Source: Prevotella sp. UBA2850
GTDB taxonomy: Bacteria; Bacteroidota; Bacteroidia; Bacteroidales; Bacteroidaceae
Direction of reading: 5' to 3'
DNA length: 8,207 bases
Assembly (NCBI GenBank): GCA_002350805.1
Contig: DEFO01000018.1
Span: 427 to 8,633, forward strand
Shown here: in pieces, positions 1 to 6,361 of the stretch
Numbering within the stretch: position 1 is the stretch's first letter
Layout of the letters: each line of letters starts with the position of its first letter
Position numbers and translations under genes: made by a program
The notes under the pieces: generated by a model
Database searches by the model: none
Seen by the model: the letters and a program-made list of their open reading frames with translations, nothing else
Told to the model about the DNA's origin: nothing

Positions 1-93
1 TAATTGTAAGACAGTGTTTTACACGATTTGGTTTAAGGTTTGTTTCGGTCTGTTTTGACCTAATTTAGTTGGTGAAGAATTCATGCCTAATTG
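1..93. other. AT-rich spacer downstream of the endonuclease-family gene, with a small hairpin
   Basis: This non-coding stretch follows the stop codon of the leftmost gene. Positions 5-12 and 16-23 form an 8-bp stem with a 3-nt loop. One pair is G-U in plus-strand RNA and becomes a C/A mismatch in minus-strand RNA. A weaker 4-bp stem (GGTC/GACC) lies at 47-60. Neither hairpin is followed by a U-run in the minus direction, so I cannot call a rho-independent terminator. No open reading frame or clear promoter was seen here. Confidence 0.3.
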
Positions 94-1017
94 TCAGAAC
101 TCCACTTCGATGCGCACGGGATAGTGGTCGCTGGGGGTGCGTGCCACGTAGGGCATCACGGTGGTGCTGTAGGGGTCGACGGGCGGATTGACATAGCCTT
201 CGGGGCGGGTGCGGTAGGTATCGGTGAGGATGGCATATTTCTTCACCTTGATGACGGGCGAGAGGAACATGTGGTCGATACGGCTGGTGGTGTAGCCCGA
301 CGGATTGAAGCCGTTGAAGGTGCCGTTGGGGGCATGGCGGAACTCGGCTGCCTGGTAGGCATCCTTGAAGATGCCGCTGTCGAGGATGCTCTTGTATTCG
401 TCGCTATTCTGGTCGACATTAAAGTCGCCCACGAGGATGGCGGGCAGTCCGCTGCCCAGCTCCTGCATCTTCCTCATCACCAAGCGTGCTGACTCCATGC
501 GTGCTTTTTTGCCCACGTGATCCATGTGGAGCGAGAAGAACAGGAACTCGCGGCCCGACGCCAGATGGCGGAAGTGTCCCCATGTGCAGATGCGTATGCA
601 GGCGGCATCCCAGCCCAGTCCGGGCTTGTCGGGTGTCTCGGAGAGCCAGAAGTCGCCATGGTCGATGAGCTGGAAGAGGTCGGTACGATAGAAGATGGCA
701 GAGTGCTCACCCTTGTCGACGCCATCCTCGCGGCCACGCCCGAAATACTCGTAGCCCGGCAGGAGCGCCTTGAGGTCTTCGAGCTGCCGTTTGTATCCTT
801 CCTGGGTGCCAAAGACCTCGAAGCCGTAGCTCTGTATGATTTTGGCAATCCACGGACAGCGCCGCTCCCAGTTATTGCCCTTTGGCGGGTCTGACTTGTT
901 GATATAGCGCAGGTTATAGGTGGCCATTGTGATATAGGCCGTCTTTTGCCTGGCCTGCATGCTGACGGGCAGGATGGCCAGCGCCAGGGCCAGCACGATG
1001 AATGTCAGGTGTCTCAT
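94..1017 (-). CDS. Secreted endonuclease/exonuclease/phosphatase (EEP) family protein
   Basis: This 307-residue protein belongs to the EEP (DNase I-like) superfamily of metal-dependent phosphoesterases. An N-terminal signal peptide (MRHLTFIVLALALAILPVSM, cleavage probably near residues 22-24) predicts export to the periplasm or cell surface; there is no lipobox cysteine. The family's catalytic landmarks appear in order: TYNLRY with Asn35, GTQEG with the metal-binding Glu73, LHMDH (164-167), VGDFN with Asp198 and Asn200, RIDHM with Asp248, and the C-terminal SDHYPV with Asp297 and catalytic His298. The set is complete, so the enzyme is probably active. The superfamily includes nucleases, inositol-phosphate phosphatases and sphingomyelinases, and the sequence does not tell me the substrate. 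A nuclease for extracellular DNA and a phosphatase are both possible. The gene starts 24 bp after tsaE and is probably cotranscribed with it. Confidence 0.9.
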   Translation of the reverse strand: MRHLTFIVLALALAILPVSMQARQKTAYITMATYNLRYINKSDPPKGNNWERRCPWIAKIIQSYGFEVFGTQEGYKRQLEDLKALLPGYEYFGRGREDGVDKGEHSAIFYRTDLFQLIDHGDFWLSETPDKPGLGWDAACIRICTWGHFRHLASGREFLFFSLHMDHVGKKARMESARLVMRKMQELGSGLPAILVGDFNVDQNSDEYKSILDSGIFKDAYQAAEFRHAPNGTFNGFNPSGYTTSRIDHMFLSPVIKVKKYAILTDTYRTRPEGYVNPPVDPYSTTVMPYVARTPSDHYPVRIEVEF

Positions 1018-1041
1018 GGTCGGATGGGGTTTTACGTTGTG

Positions 1042-1476
1042 TCAGTCGGTGACGATGCGCGAACCGTCGGGTTGTTCTGCGATGGTGATGCGCTTGGCAT
1101 CCTCGGGCAGCAGTTCCTCGATGAGCTCGGGCCATTCTATGAAGCAGAGGGCGCCGCTGTAGAAATAGTCCTCGTAGCCCATGTCGTAGACCTCCTCGAG
1201 TTTCTTGATGCGGTAGAAGTCGAAATGGAAGACAGACGAAGAAGCCCTCTCCGCCGCAGATGCCGGATGAGAGATGGTATACTCGTTGACAATGGCGAAG
1301 GTGGGTGAGGTAATGACGTCCTCCACGCCCAGTTCCTCGCAGATGGCCTTGATGAAAGTGGTCTTGCCGGCTCCCATCTGACCGTAGAAGGCGAAGACGT
1401 GTCCGTTGCCCATCTGTTGGATGAACGAGCGGGCAGCCTCGCGGATTGTTTCTTGATTTTTTATTTCTATTCTCAT
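1042..1476 (-). CDS. tsaE: TsaE, ATPase of the tRNA threonylcarbamoyladenosine (t6A37) complex
   Basis: TsaE is a cytoplasmic P-loop ATPase that works with TsaB and TsaD to place the threonylcarbamoyl group on A37 of ANN-decoding tRNAs. The 144-residue length is normal to slightly long. The Walker A motif is GQMGAGKT (residues 32-39). It is followed by the family motif SPTFAIVNEY (57-66), HFDFYRI (84-90), MGYEDYF (99-105) and CFIEWPE (111-117). Between SPTFAIVNEY and HFDFYRI, residues 70-81 form a Ser/Ala-rich stretch (HPASAAERASSS) where related proteins usually have a short turn, so this may be an in-frame insertion. The start codon has no strong Shine-Dalgarno site, as is usual in Bacteroidetes. 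PorX-type genes lie beside tsaE in other Bacteroidetes as far as I recall. Here the two are separated by a 248-bp repeat-rich gap, so tsaE may have its own promoter. Confidence 0.95.
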   Translation of the reverse strand: MRIEIKNQETIREAARSFIQQMGNGHVFAFYGQMGAGKTTFIKAICEELGVEDVITSPTFAIVNEYTISHPASAAERASSSVFHFDFYRIKKLEEVYDMGYEDYFYSGALCFIEWPELIEELLPEDAKRITIAEQPDGSRIVTD

Positions 1477-1613
1477 GGGGTTGGTGTTTTTTTGAACTTG
1501 GAACCTTTACAGCTGAGAACTGAGAGTTGATAGTTGAGAGGTATGATATGCTTTACAGTATGAGTAATAAATCTTTAAAATCTGTGGGCAACTTTGAACC
1601 TGAAACCCAATTT

Positions 1614-1648
1614 TAGGAGTGTAGGAGTGTGGGAGTGTAGGAGTGTAG
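1614..1648. repeat. Tandem array of an 8-bp unit (TAGGAGTG), about 4.4 copies
   Basis: Copies lie at 1614-1621, 1622-1629, 1630-1637 (one change, TGGGAGTG) and 1638-1645, with a partial TAG at 1646-1648. The array sits in the centre of the inverted-repeat element, outside any gene. Such an array could vary in copy number by replication slippage. Confidence 0.9.
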
Positions 1649-1655
1649 ACAATAC

Positions 1656-1685
1656 CAAAGGTAATCATACCTCTCCGTTCTCAAC
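1656..1685 (-). promoter_or_regulatory. Possible promoter for tsaE
   Basis: In the minus direction, 1663-1656 reads TACCTTTG, a full match to the Bacteroidetes -7 consensus TAnnTTTG. A partial -33 element (GTTG, 1685-1682) lies 18 bp upstream within the heptamer repeats. The -7 box touches the inner edge of the right repeat arm. A transcript starting here would have a leader of roughly 170 nt, including the 8-mer array and left arm, before tsaE. The -33 match is poor and the leader is long, so this is a tentative call. Confidence 0.4.
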
Positions 1686-1724
1686 TCTCAACTCTCAACT
1701 CGTTTTGGGAGTTGGTGGGGTCTT

Positions 1725-3278
1725 CTAGCTCCTTTTCCTGGGCGTCAAGGTTACCAGCGGGATGAGCATTTCCTCCATGGAGATGCCGCCGTGCTGGAAC
1801 GTGTCCTTATAGTAGCTGACATAATAGTTGTAGTTGTTAGGATAGGCGAAGAAGGCATCGCCTGTGGCAAACACATAACTCGTCGAGAGATTGGGCGAAG
1901 GCAGGAAGGCCCTCTGCGGGTCGCGGATGGCAAACACCTCCTTGGCATTGTAGTTGAGGTTCTTGCCCAGCTTATAGCGCAGGTTGGTGTTCGTGTTGCG
2001 GTCGCCGATGATTTTCACGGGCCGTGAGGCTCGTATGGAGCCGTGGTCGGTGGTGATGATGATCTTATAGTCAGTCTGTGCAAGGCGCTTGAAGATGTCC
2101 GAGACGGCCGAATGGCGGAACCAGCTGAGGGTGATGCTGCGGTAGGCACTCTCGTTGTTGGCCAGTTCGCGCACCATCTTCGACTCCGTGCGGGCATGCG
2201 AGAGCATGTCGATGAAGTTGACCACCACCACGTTGAGGTCGTTCTGCCCCAGCTGCTGAAACTGGCTCAGCAGGCGGTCGGCGCCGCTGGAGTCGTTCAC
2301 CTTATGATAAGAGAACGTGTGATGGCGGCGGTAGCGGTCCAGCTGGGTCTGGATGAGCGGCGCCTCGTTGAGGTTCTTGCCCTCCTCCTCGTCCTCGTCG
2401 ACCCACAGCTCGGGGAACATCTTGGCAATCTTGTTGGGCATCAGTCCGCTGAAGATGGCGTTGCGCGCATACTGGGTGGCCGTGGGCAGGATGCTCATAT
2501 AGAGGTCCTCGTCGATGTCGAACAGGTCGGCCATCTCCTGTGCCAGCACGCGCCACTGGTCGTAGCGGAAGTTGTCGATGACGATGAGGAACACCTTCTC
2601 GCCGCGGTCCAGCAGCGGGAACACCTTGGTCTTGAATACCGACGGCGACATCAGGGGCGCCTTCCCCATGTCGGCCACCCAGTTGAGGTAGTGGTCCTTG
2701 ACAAACCGTGCAAATCCGCTGTTGGCCTCTTCCTTCTGCGAGGCCAAGATGTCGGTCATGCTGCTCTCGGTACTGCTCAGCTCCAGTTCCCAGTGCACCA
2801 GCCTGCGGTACACATTCTTCCAGTCGTCGAACGTGCGGCAGTCTTGTATCTGCATCGAGATGTCCATGAAGTTCTGCTGGTAGCCTGTCTGCGTCACCTC
2901 GGTCACAATCTCCTTCTGGTGGATGTTCTTCTTGAGAGTCAGCAGTATCTGACTGGGGTTGACGGGTTTGATCAGGTAGTCGGCAATCTTCTGTCCGATG
3001 GCCTGGTTCATGATGTCCTCCTCCTCGCTCTTGGTGACCATCACCACGGGTGTGGCAGGCGATATCTCCTTGATGCGCTGCAGGGTCTCCAAGCCCGTGA
3101 TGCCCGGCATCATCTCGTCGAGCAATATCAGGTCGAAGGTCTGCTGCCGGCATTGCTCGATGGCGTCGGTACCGTTGCTCACCGTCACCACCTCATAGCC
3201 TTTGCTGTTGAGGAACAGGATGTGCGCCTTCAGCAGTTCTATCTCGTCGTCCACCCAAAGTAATTTTCCGTTGCTCAT
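1725..3278 (-). CDS. porX: PorX-like response regulator with PglZ (alkaline phosphatase superfamily) effector domain
   Basis: This 517-residue protein is a CheY-like receiver (about 1-120), a helical linker (about 125-215) and a PglZ domain (about 220-510). The receiver has the acidic pocket Asp10/Asp11, the likely phospho-acceptor Asp54 (LILLDEMMPG), Thr82 and Lys104 (LIKP), so it should be phosphorylatable. The PglZ domain has features expected of a metal-dependent phosphodiesterase: VIDNFRYDQW (Asp235), LPTATQYARN with Thr266/Thr268 as candidate nucleophile or metal ligand, FIDMLSH (Asp357, His361), TTDHGS (Asp411, His412) and a late His497 (QHGG). In Porphyromonas gingivalis, PorX works with the kinase PorY, the ECF sigma factor SigP and PorL to control T9SS, and its PglZ domain cleaves oligonucleotides. 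That role is transferred by similarity. No sensor kinase is nearby. It begins 38 bp after the PorW-like gene, so cotranscription is likely. Confidence 0.93.
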   Translation of the reverse strand: MSNGKLLWVDDEIELLKAHILFLNSKGYEVVTVSNGTDAIEQCRQQTFDLILLDEMMPGITGLETLQRIKEISPATPVVMVTKSEEEDIMNQAIGQKIADYLIKPVNPSQILLTLKKNIHQKEIVTEVTQTGYQQNFMDISMQIQDCRTFDDWKNVYRRLVHWELELSSTESSMTDILASQKEEANSGFARFVKDHYLNWVADMGKAPLMSPSVFKTKVFPLLDRGEKVFLIVIDNFRYDQWRVLAQEMADLFDIDEDLYMSILPTATQYARNAIFSGLMPNKIAKMFPELWVDEDEEEGKNLNEAPLIQTQLDRYRRHHTFSYHKVNDSSGADRLLSQFQQLGQNDLNVVVVNFIDMLSHARTESKMVRELANNESAYRSITLSWFRHSAVSDIFKRLAQTDYKIIITTDHGSIRASRPVKIIGDRNTNTNLRYKLGKNLNYNAKEVFAIRDPQRAFLPSPNLSTSYVFATGDAFFAYPNNYNYYVSYYKDTFQHGGISMEEMLIPLVTLTPRKRS

Positions 3279-3316
3279 ATCTGGTTGTTGTTTCTGTCTG
3301 TTCGGCTGATGGCTTC

Positions 3317-6300
3317 TCAGAAGCCCTCCAGCTCGTAATACTCGTCGTTCTCCACGGGCTCTTCCTTCTTCTTCGGCTCTTCCTTCTTCTTCGGTTCCTC
3401 CTTCTTGTCGGGCTGTGCTCCCTCCACCTTAACGGGCGGTATGTTCAGCTTCAGGTCGGGCAGTCGCGGGTTGAGCGTCTCGGGCTTGATCTGGTAGAGG
3501 ATCTCTGCCGGGTCGAGCAGCAGCAGGTCCTCGCGTATCTTGGCGGGCAGGAACTCGTCGTCGTAGAACTGTCCGTACTCGTCGTAGCTGAACTGGTTGC
3601 CCAGCAGTTCCACGTTCTTCTCGCTGATGATGAACGTGCGGCAGTGTTTCATCAGCTGGCTCAGCTTGGTCTGCTTGAAGAGCATGCGCGCATACTGCCT
3701 TGCCTCGTCGTAGTTGCGGAATCCCTTTACCTGCATGCGGTGCAGTCCGTCCACATCCTCTATCTCGAGGTCGAAGTTACGCACCAGGAAGTTGGTGAAG
3801 TTATAGCGGGCCAGTTCGAAGAGCAGCTGGTTCTCGCTGATGCTGTCGGGCTGGTAGGCAATCATGAAGACGAAGGGTATATCGTGCTCGGCACTCAGTT
3901 CCACGGTGGCTATCGAGTCGCTGTCGCTCATCACGACGGCCCGTCGGCTCCACACGTCGCCCATGTCGAACTTCCCTCCGCGCAGTTTTCGTCCGCCCTG
4001 CACTCCGTTGATGATCATGCCGGCCAGTTCGCTGATGCGGCTCTGCGGGAATTTCTCCACCACCTCCTTCATGTCTCTCAGGCATCCGTCGCTGTCGCCG
4101 TTATTCAGCTTGCTCAGTCCGCCTATGAAGATGAACTTGTCGCGGTTGGCACCCATGGGGAACCTGCGTCCCGACAGCTCGGCGTTGCTGATGGCCTCGT
4201 TCAGTCGGTCAGCCTTGAAGGCCTCGTAGGTGGCGGCGTAGAGCGAGTCCTCCATGTGCTCACCGTAGCGCATATTCTCCTCGTAGTTCGGGTCGGAGAG
4301 CAGTGCGGTCCACTGGCTCTCAGGATATTGGCTCTGCAGGCGCGACAGCCATGCCCTCGCCTGCCCCATGTCGCCCTTGCGGGCATAGAGCAGGAAGAGG
4401 TGGTAATACACGTCGTCCATGTGCTCGTAGTCGGGATACTGGTCGGTGAGCCTTCTCAGATGTCGCTCGCTGAGCCGCAGGTGGTCGAGCTTGTCTTTGA
4501 AGATGACGCCCGCATGGTAGAGTCCGTCCTTCAGTATCTCGTTGCTGGCCGCCACCTGCTCCTCGGTGAAGGGTATCTGCGCCAGGTAGTACTCGCGGCG
4601 GTGCGGGTCGAGGGCGGCGCTGTCGGCGGCCGCCGTCTCGTTGTTCGCCAGGCTGTCGGCAGGCATGTCGGTAGCGTCGTTGTCTGTCAGTCCGTCGGGG
4701 TTGTCGGTTGTCTCCGTGCCCGCCACCACCGACTTGTTGATGCGCTGCCAGTTGTCCACATTCTCGCGCTTGCCCCACAGCTTCTGGAAGGTGGCCTTAC
4801 CCTGGCTGACGGCCAGCGGGTTATAGAAATACCATGTGTCGGTCTTCTGCGTGCCGATGTTCCGCTGGGGAGTAGTGTTCTGCCGCTGCATCATGTTGTT
4901 GCCGCCCCCGTTGCGCTGCATCTGCTGCTGGGCATACTCCTCAGCCTCGCGGTCGCGCTCCTCCTTCTCCTTCCGTTTCAGTTCGGCTATCACGCGGTCG
5001 ATGGCGGCATTACGGTCTTTCTCGCTCATCTTGGCGAGCGCCTGCAGCGAGTCTTGCAGGTGGATGGCGTCGGTATAGGGTGTCAGCTCGTCGAGTATCT
5101 TCGAGCGTTTCGACAGCTGCTCGTAGTCGTCGCGGTCCTGGTCCAGCAGTCCGATGGCCTGTCCGTAGCAGCGTCCGGCATCGCCGAACTTCTCCTGCTG
5201 CCAGTACAGGTCGCCCAGGTGCAGCAGCAGCACACCCTTCTCAATGCCGTTGCGCGTGCCCTTCTCGTTGCCTTTCTCGTAGGCGGCAATGGCGTTCACG
5301 GTGTCTTTCTGTGCGAGGTAGATATTGCCGATGGCATAGTACACCTGGTCCAGGTATTCCTTGTTGTTGTCGTTGGCGGCCATGCGCTTCAGCTTGCCTA
5401 TCATCTGGCGTGCCCGGCTGCCAGCCATCACCTCGGTCATGGCGATGCGGGCGTTGAACTCAATCTCGTAGGGGGGATTCAGCCGCACCACGTGCTGGAA
5501 AGCCTTGTAGGCCTCCGTGCGCTTGCCCTGTGCCGCATAGATCTGTCCCAGCAGATACCATTCGCGCGCCTTCTGCTTCTTGCGCATCTCGTGCTTGATC
5601 ACCTTCTTCAGGTAGGGAATGGCCTCGTCAAACCGCTTCTGGTGCAGGTAGTAGTCGGCATAGGTGTAGTCCCACTCCTTCACGGCGCGCCAGTCCAGCG
5701 AGTCGCGGTTCATCTTCGCTATCACGTCCTCGGCATCGTAGGGACTGTCGTTCTCTATGTAGCATTTCGCCAGCCACGCCCGTGCCTTGCCGTAGATGGC
5801 GGGCTGCGTCTGGTAGAGGCGGCTCATATAGGCAAAGGTGATGGCGGCCTGCTCAAACTCGCCCTGCATGAACTGCGAGCGCCCCATCAGCAGCCACGCC
5901 TTCCACAGAAACGGGTTGTATTCCAGGCGGCTCAGCCACTCTATGTCGCGCGCGGTCTTCTTGCGGTTCTTCGTCCATTCGGGCCTCCGCTTGATGCTGT
6001 GCAGCTTGATGGCCTTCTCGCATTTCTCGATGGCCCGGTCGAAGTTGCCCTTGCCCAGCTCCTTGCTGCTTTTGTTGGCCACGGTGTAGAGCGGAATGAT
6101 GTCGGTGAAGTTGTCCCTGTTGCCGTTCTCCTTCTCCAGGGCCCCGTCGATGTAGGCCTGCGAGCCGTTGTAGTAGGTGTTGTATTTCGCGTTGAACGAG
6201 TGCCACCAGCGGCTGCGGGCGGTATTCTTGGTTGTCGAGCACGAGAGGAGCAGCGCCATGCACCCCACGGCCATCGCCGCGAGCACACACACCGCCCGGG

Positions 6301-6358
6301 CGCCACGTCTGCCCGTGCCGTCCGTCAGTCTGCTGTCTGCCCGTCTGTCGTGTCTCAT
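3317..6358 (-). CDS. porW: PorW/SprE-like TPR outer-membrane lipoprotein
   Basis: This 1013-residue protein matches the PorW (P. gingivalis)/SprE (Flavobacterium) family, lipoproteins needed for T9SS and, in Flavobacterium, gliding. A long Arg-rich n-region and hydrophobic core end in the lipobox LLSC, giving lipidated Cys40. The mature N-terminus has the family-like WWHSFNAKYNTYYNGSQAYI (51-70). TPR-like helical repeats fill about 145-440. A charged, probably coiled-coil stretch (about 444-478) leads to a Gln/Asn-rich linker (476-503), then the WYFYNP...QGKATFQKLWGKR block (509-531). An acidic disordered segment (about 546-585) separates a second helical-repeat part (590-790) and a C-terminal domain (about 825-960). 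The tail has three KKEEP-type repeats (984-1001). The start lies 3 bp after the preceding stop, consistent with coupled translation; later ATG or GTG codons would remove the positive n-region. Whether this organism has T9SS cannot be seen here. Confidence 0.88.
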   Translation of the reverse strand: MRHDRRADSRLTDGTGRRGARAVCVLAAMAVGCMALLLSCSTTKNTARSRWWHSFNAKYNTYYNGSQAYIDGALEKENGNRDNFTDIIPLYTVANKSSKELGKGNFDRAIEKCEKAIKLHSIKRRPEWTKNRKKTARDIEWLSRLEYNPFLWKAWLLMGRSQFMQGEFEQAAITFAYMSRLYQTQPAIYGKARAWLAKCYIENDSPYDAEDVIAKMNRDSLDWRAVKEWDYTYADYYLHQKRFDEAIPYLKKVIKHEMRKKQKAREWYLLGQIYAAQGKRTEAYKAFQHVVRLNPPYEIEFNARIAMTEVMAGSRARQMIGKLKRMAANDNNKEYLDQVYYAIGNIYLAQKDTVNAIAAYEKGNEKGTRNGIEKGVLLLHLGDLYWQQEKFGDAGRCYGQAIGLLDQDRDDYEQLSKRSKILDELTPYTDAIHLQDSLQALAKMSEKDRNAAIDRVIAELKRKEKEERDREAEEYAQQQMQRNGGGNNMMQRQNTTPQRNIGTQKTDTWYFYNPLAVSQGKATFQKLWGKRENVDNWQRINKSVVAGTETTDNPDGLTDNDATDMPADSLANNETAAADSAALDPHRREYYLAQIPFTEEQVAASNEILKDGLYHAGVIFKDKLDHLRLSERHLRRLTDQYPDYEHMDDVYYHLFLLYARKGDMGQARAWLSRLQSQYPESQWTALLSDPNYEENMRYGEHMEDSLYAATYEAFKADRLNEAISNAELSGRRFPMGANRDKFIFIGGLSKLNNGDSDGCLRDMKEVVEKFPQSRISELAGMIINGVQGGRKLRGGKFDMGDVWSRRAVVMSDSDSIATVELSAEHDIPFVFMIAYQPDSISENQLLFELARYNFTNFLVRNFDLEIEDVDGLHRMQVKGFRNYDEARQYARMLFKQTKLSQLMKHCRTFIISEKNVELLGNQFSYDEYGQFYDDEFLPAKIREDLLLLDPAEILYQIKPETLNPRLPDLKLNIPPVKVEGAQPDKKEEPKKKEEPKKKEEPVENDEYYELEGF
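3357..3410 (-). repeat. 18-bp tandem repeat encoding the KKEEP tail of the PorW-like protein
   Basis: Three consecutive 18-bp units (3357-3374, 3375-3392, 3393-3410) lie within the coding sequence near its 3' end. The first two are identical and the third has diverged. They encode K/D-KKEEP hexapeptides at residues 984-1001. Because the unit is a multiple of three, copy-number change would lengthen or shorten the charged tail without a frameshift. Confidence 0.9.
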
Positions 6359-6361
6359 GTC

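Larger units (their letters stand above)
1514..1697. repeat. Imperfect inverted-repeat element with arms made of 7-bp units
   Basis: The left arm (1514-1547) reads as four heptamers, TGAGAAC, TGAGAGT, TGATAGT and TGAGAGG, followed by TATGAT. The reverse complement of the right arm (1664-1697) reads TGAGAGT, TGAGAGT, TGAGAAC and GGAGAGG, followed by TATGAT. By hand alignment 28 of 34 positions match without gaps, and the inner 12 bases GAGAGGTATGAT match perfectly. The arms enclose 116 bp. No transposase, other ORF or obvious target-site duplication is visible. It could be a MITE-like relic, a dispersed intergenic repeat or a transcribed RNA structure. The structure is visible directly; its nature is inference. 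Confidence 0.7.
1477..1724. other. Repeat-rich intergenic region between porX-like gene and tsaE
   Basis: This 248-bp gap holds no convincing gene. It contains an imperfect inverted repeat (arms 1514-1547 and 1664-1697), an 8-bp tandem array (1614-1648) and two pairs of short direct repeats: TTTGAACTTGGAACC at 1491-1505 against TTTGAACCTGAAACC at 1593-1607, and CTTTACAG at 1505-1512 and 1551-1558. A 6-bp stem (1696-1701 with 1709-1714, 7-nt loop) lies just beyond the porX-like stop codon but has no following U-run. The base pattern differs sharply from the GC-rich coding DNA on both sides. Confidence 0.75.

Noticed and set aside
5..23. Intrinsic terminator after the EEP gene
   Set aside because: The stem is short and AU-rich, contains a mismatch in minus-strand RNA and has no U-tract; it is recorded only as a hairpin.
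1514..1697. Complete insertion sequence
   Set aside because: The element is too short, encodes no transposase and shows no clear target-site duplication.
1611..1701. Possible CRISPR array or short direct-repeat locus
   Set aside because: The units are 7-8 bp and contiguous, with no spacers and no cas genes.
1696..1714. Intrinsic terminator after the PorX-like gene
   Set aside because: There is a 6-bp stem with a 7-nt loop, but no U-run follows in the minus direction.
2043..3263. 406-codon plus-strand open frame opposite the PorX-like gene
   Set aside because: It is low-complexity Val/Leu/His-rich translation typical of a coding shadow; the minus-strand gene has intact receiver and PglZ domains.
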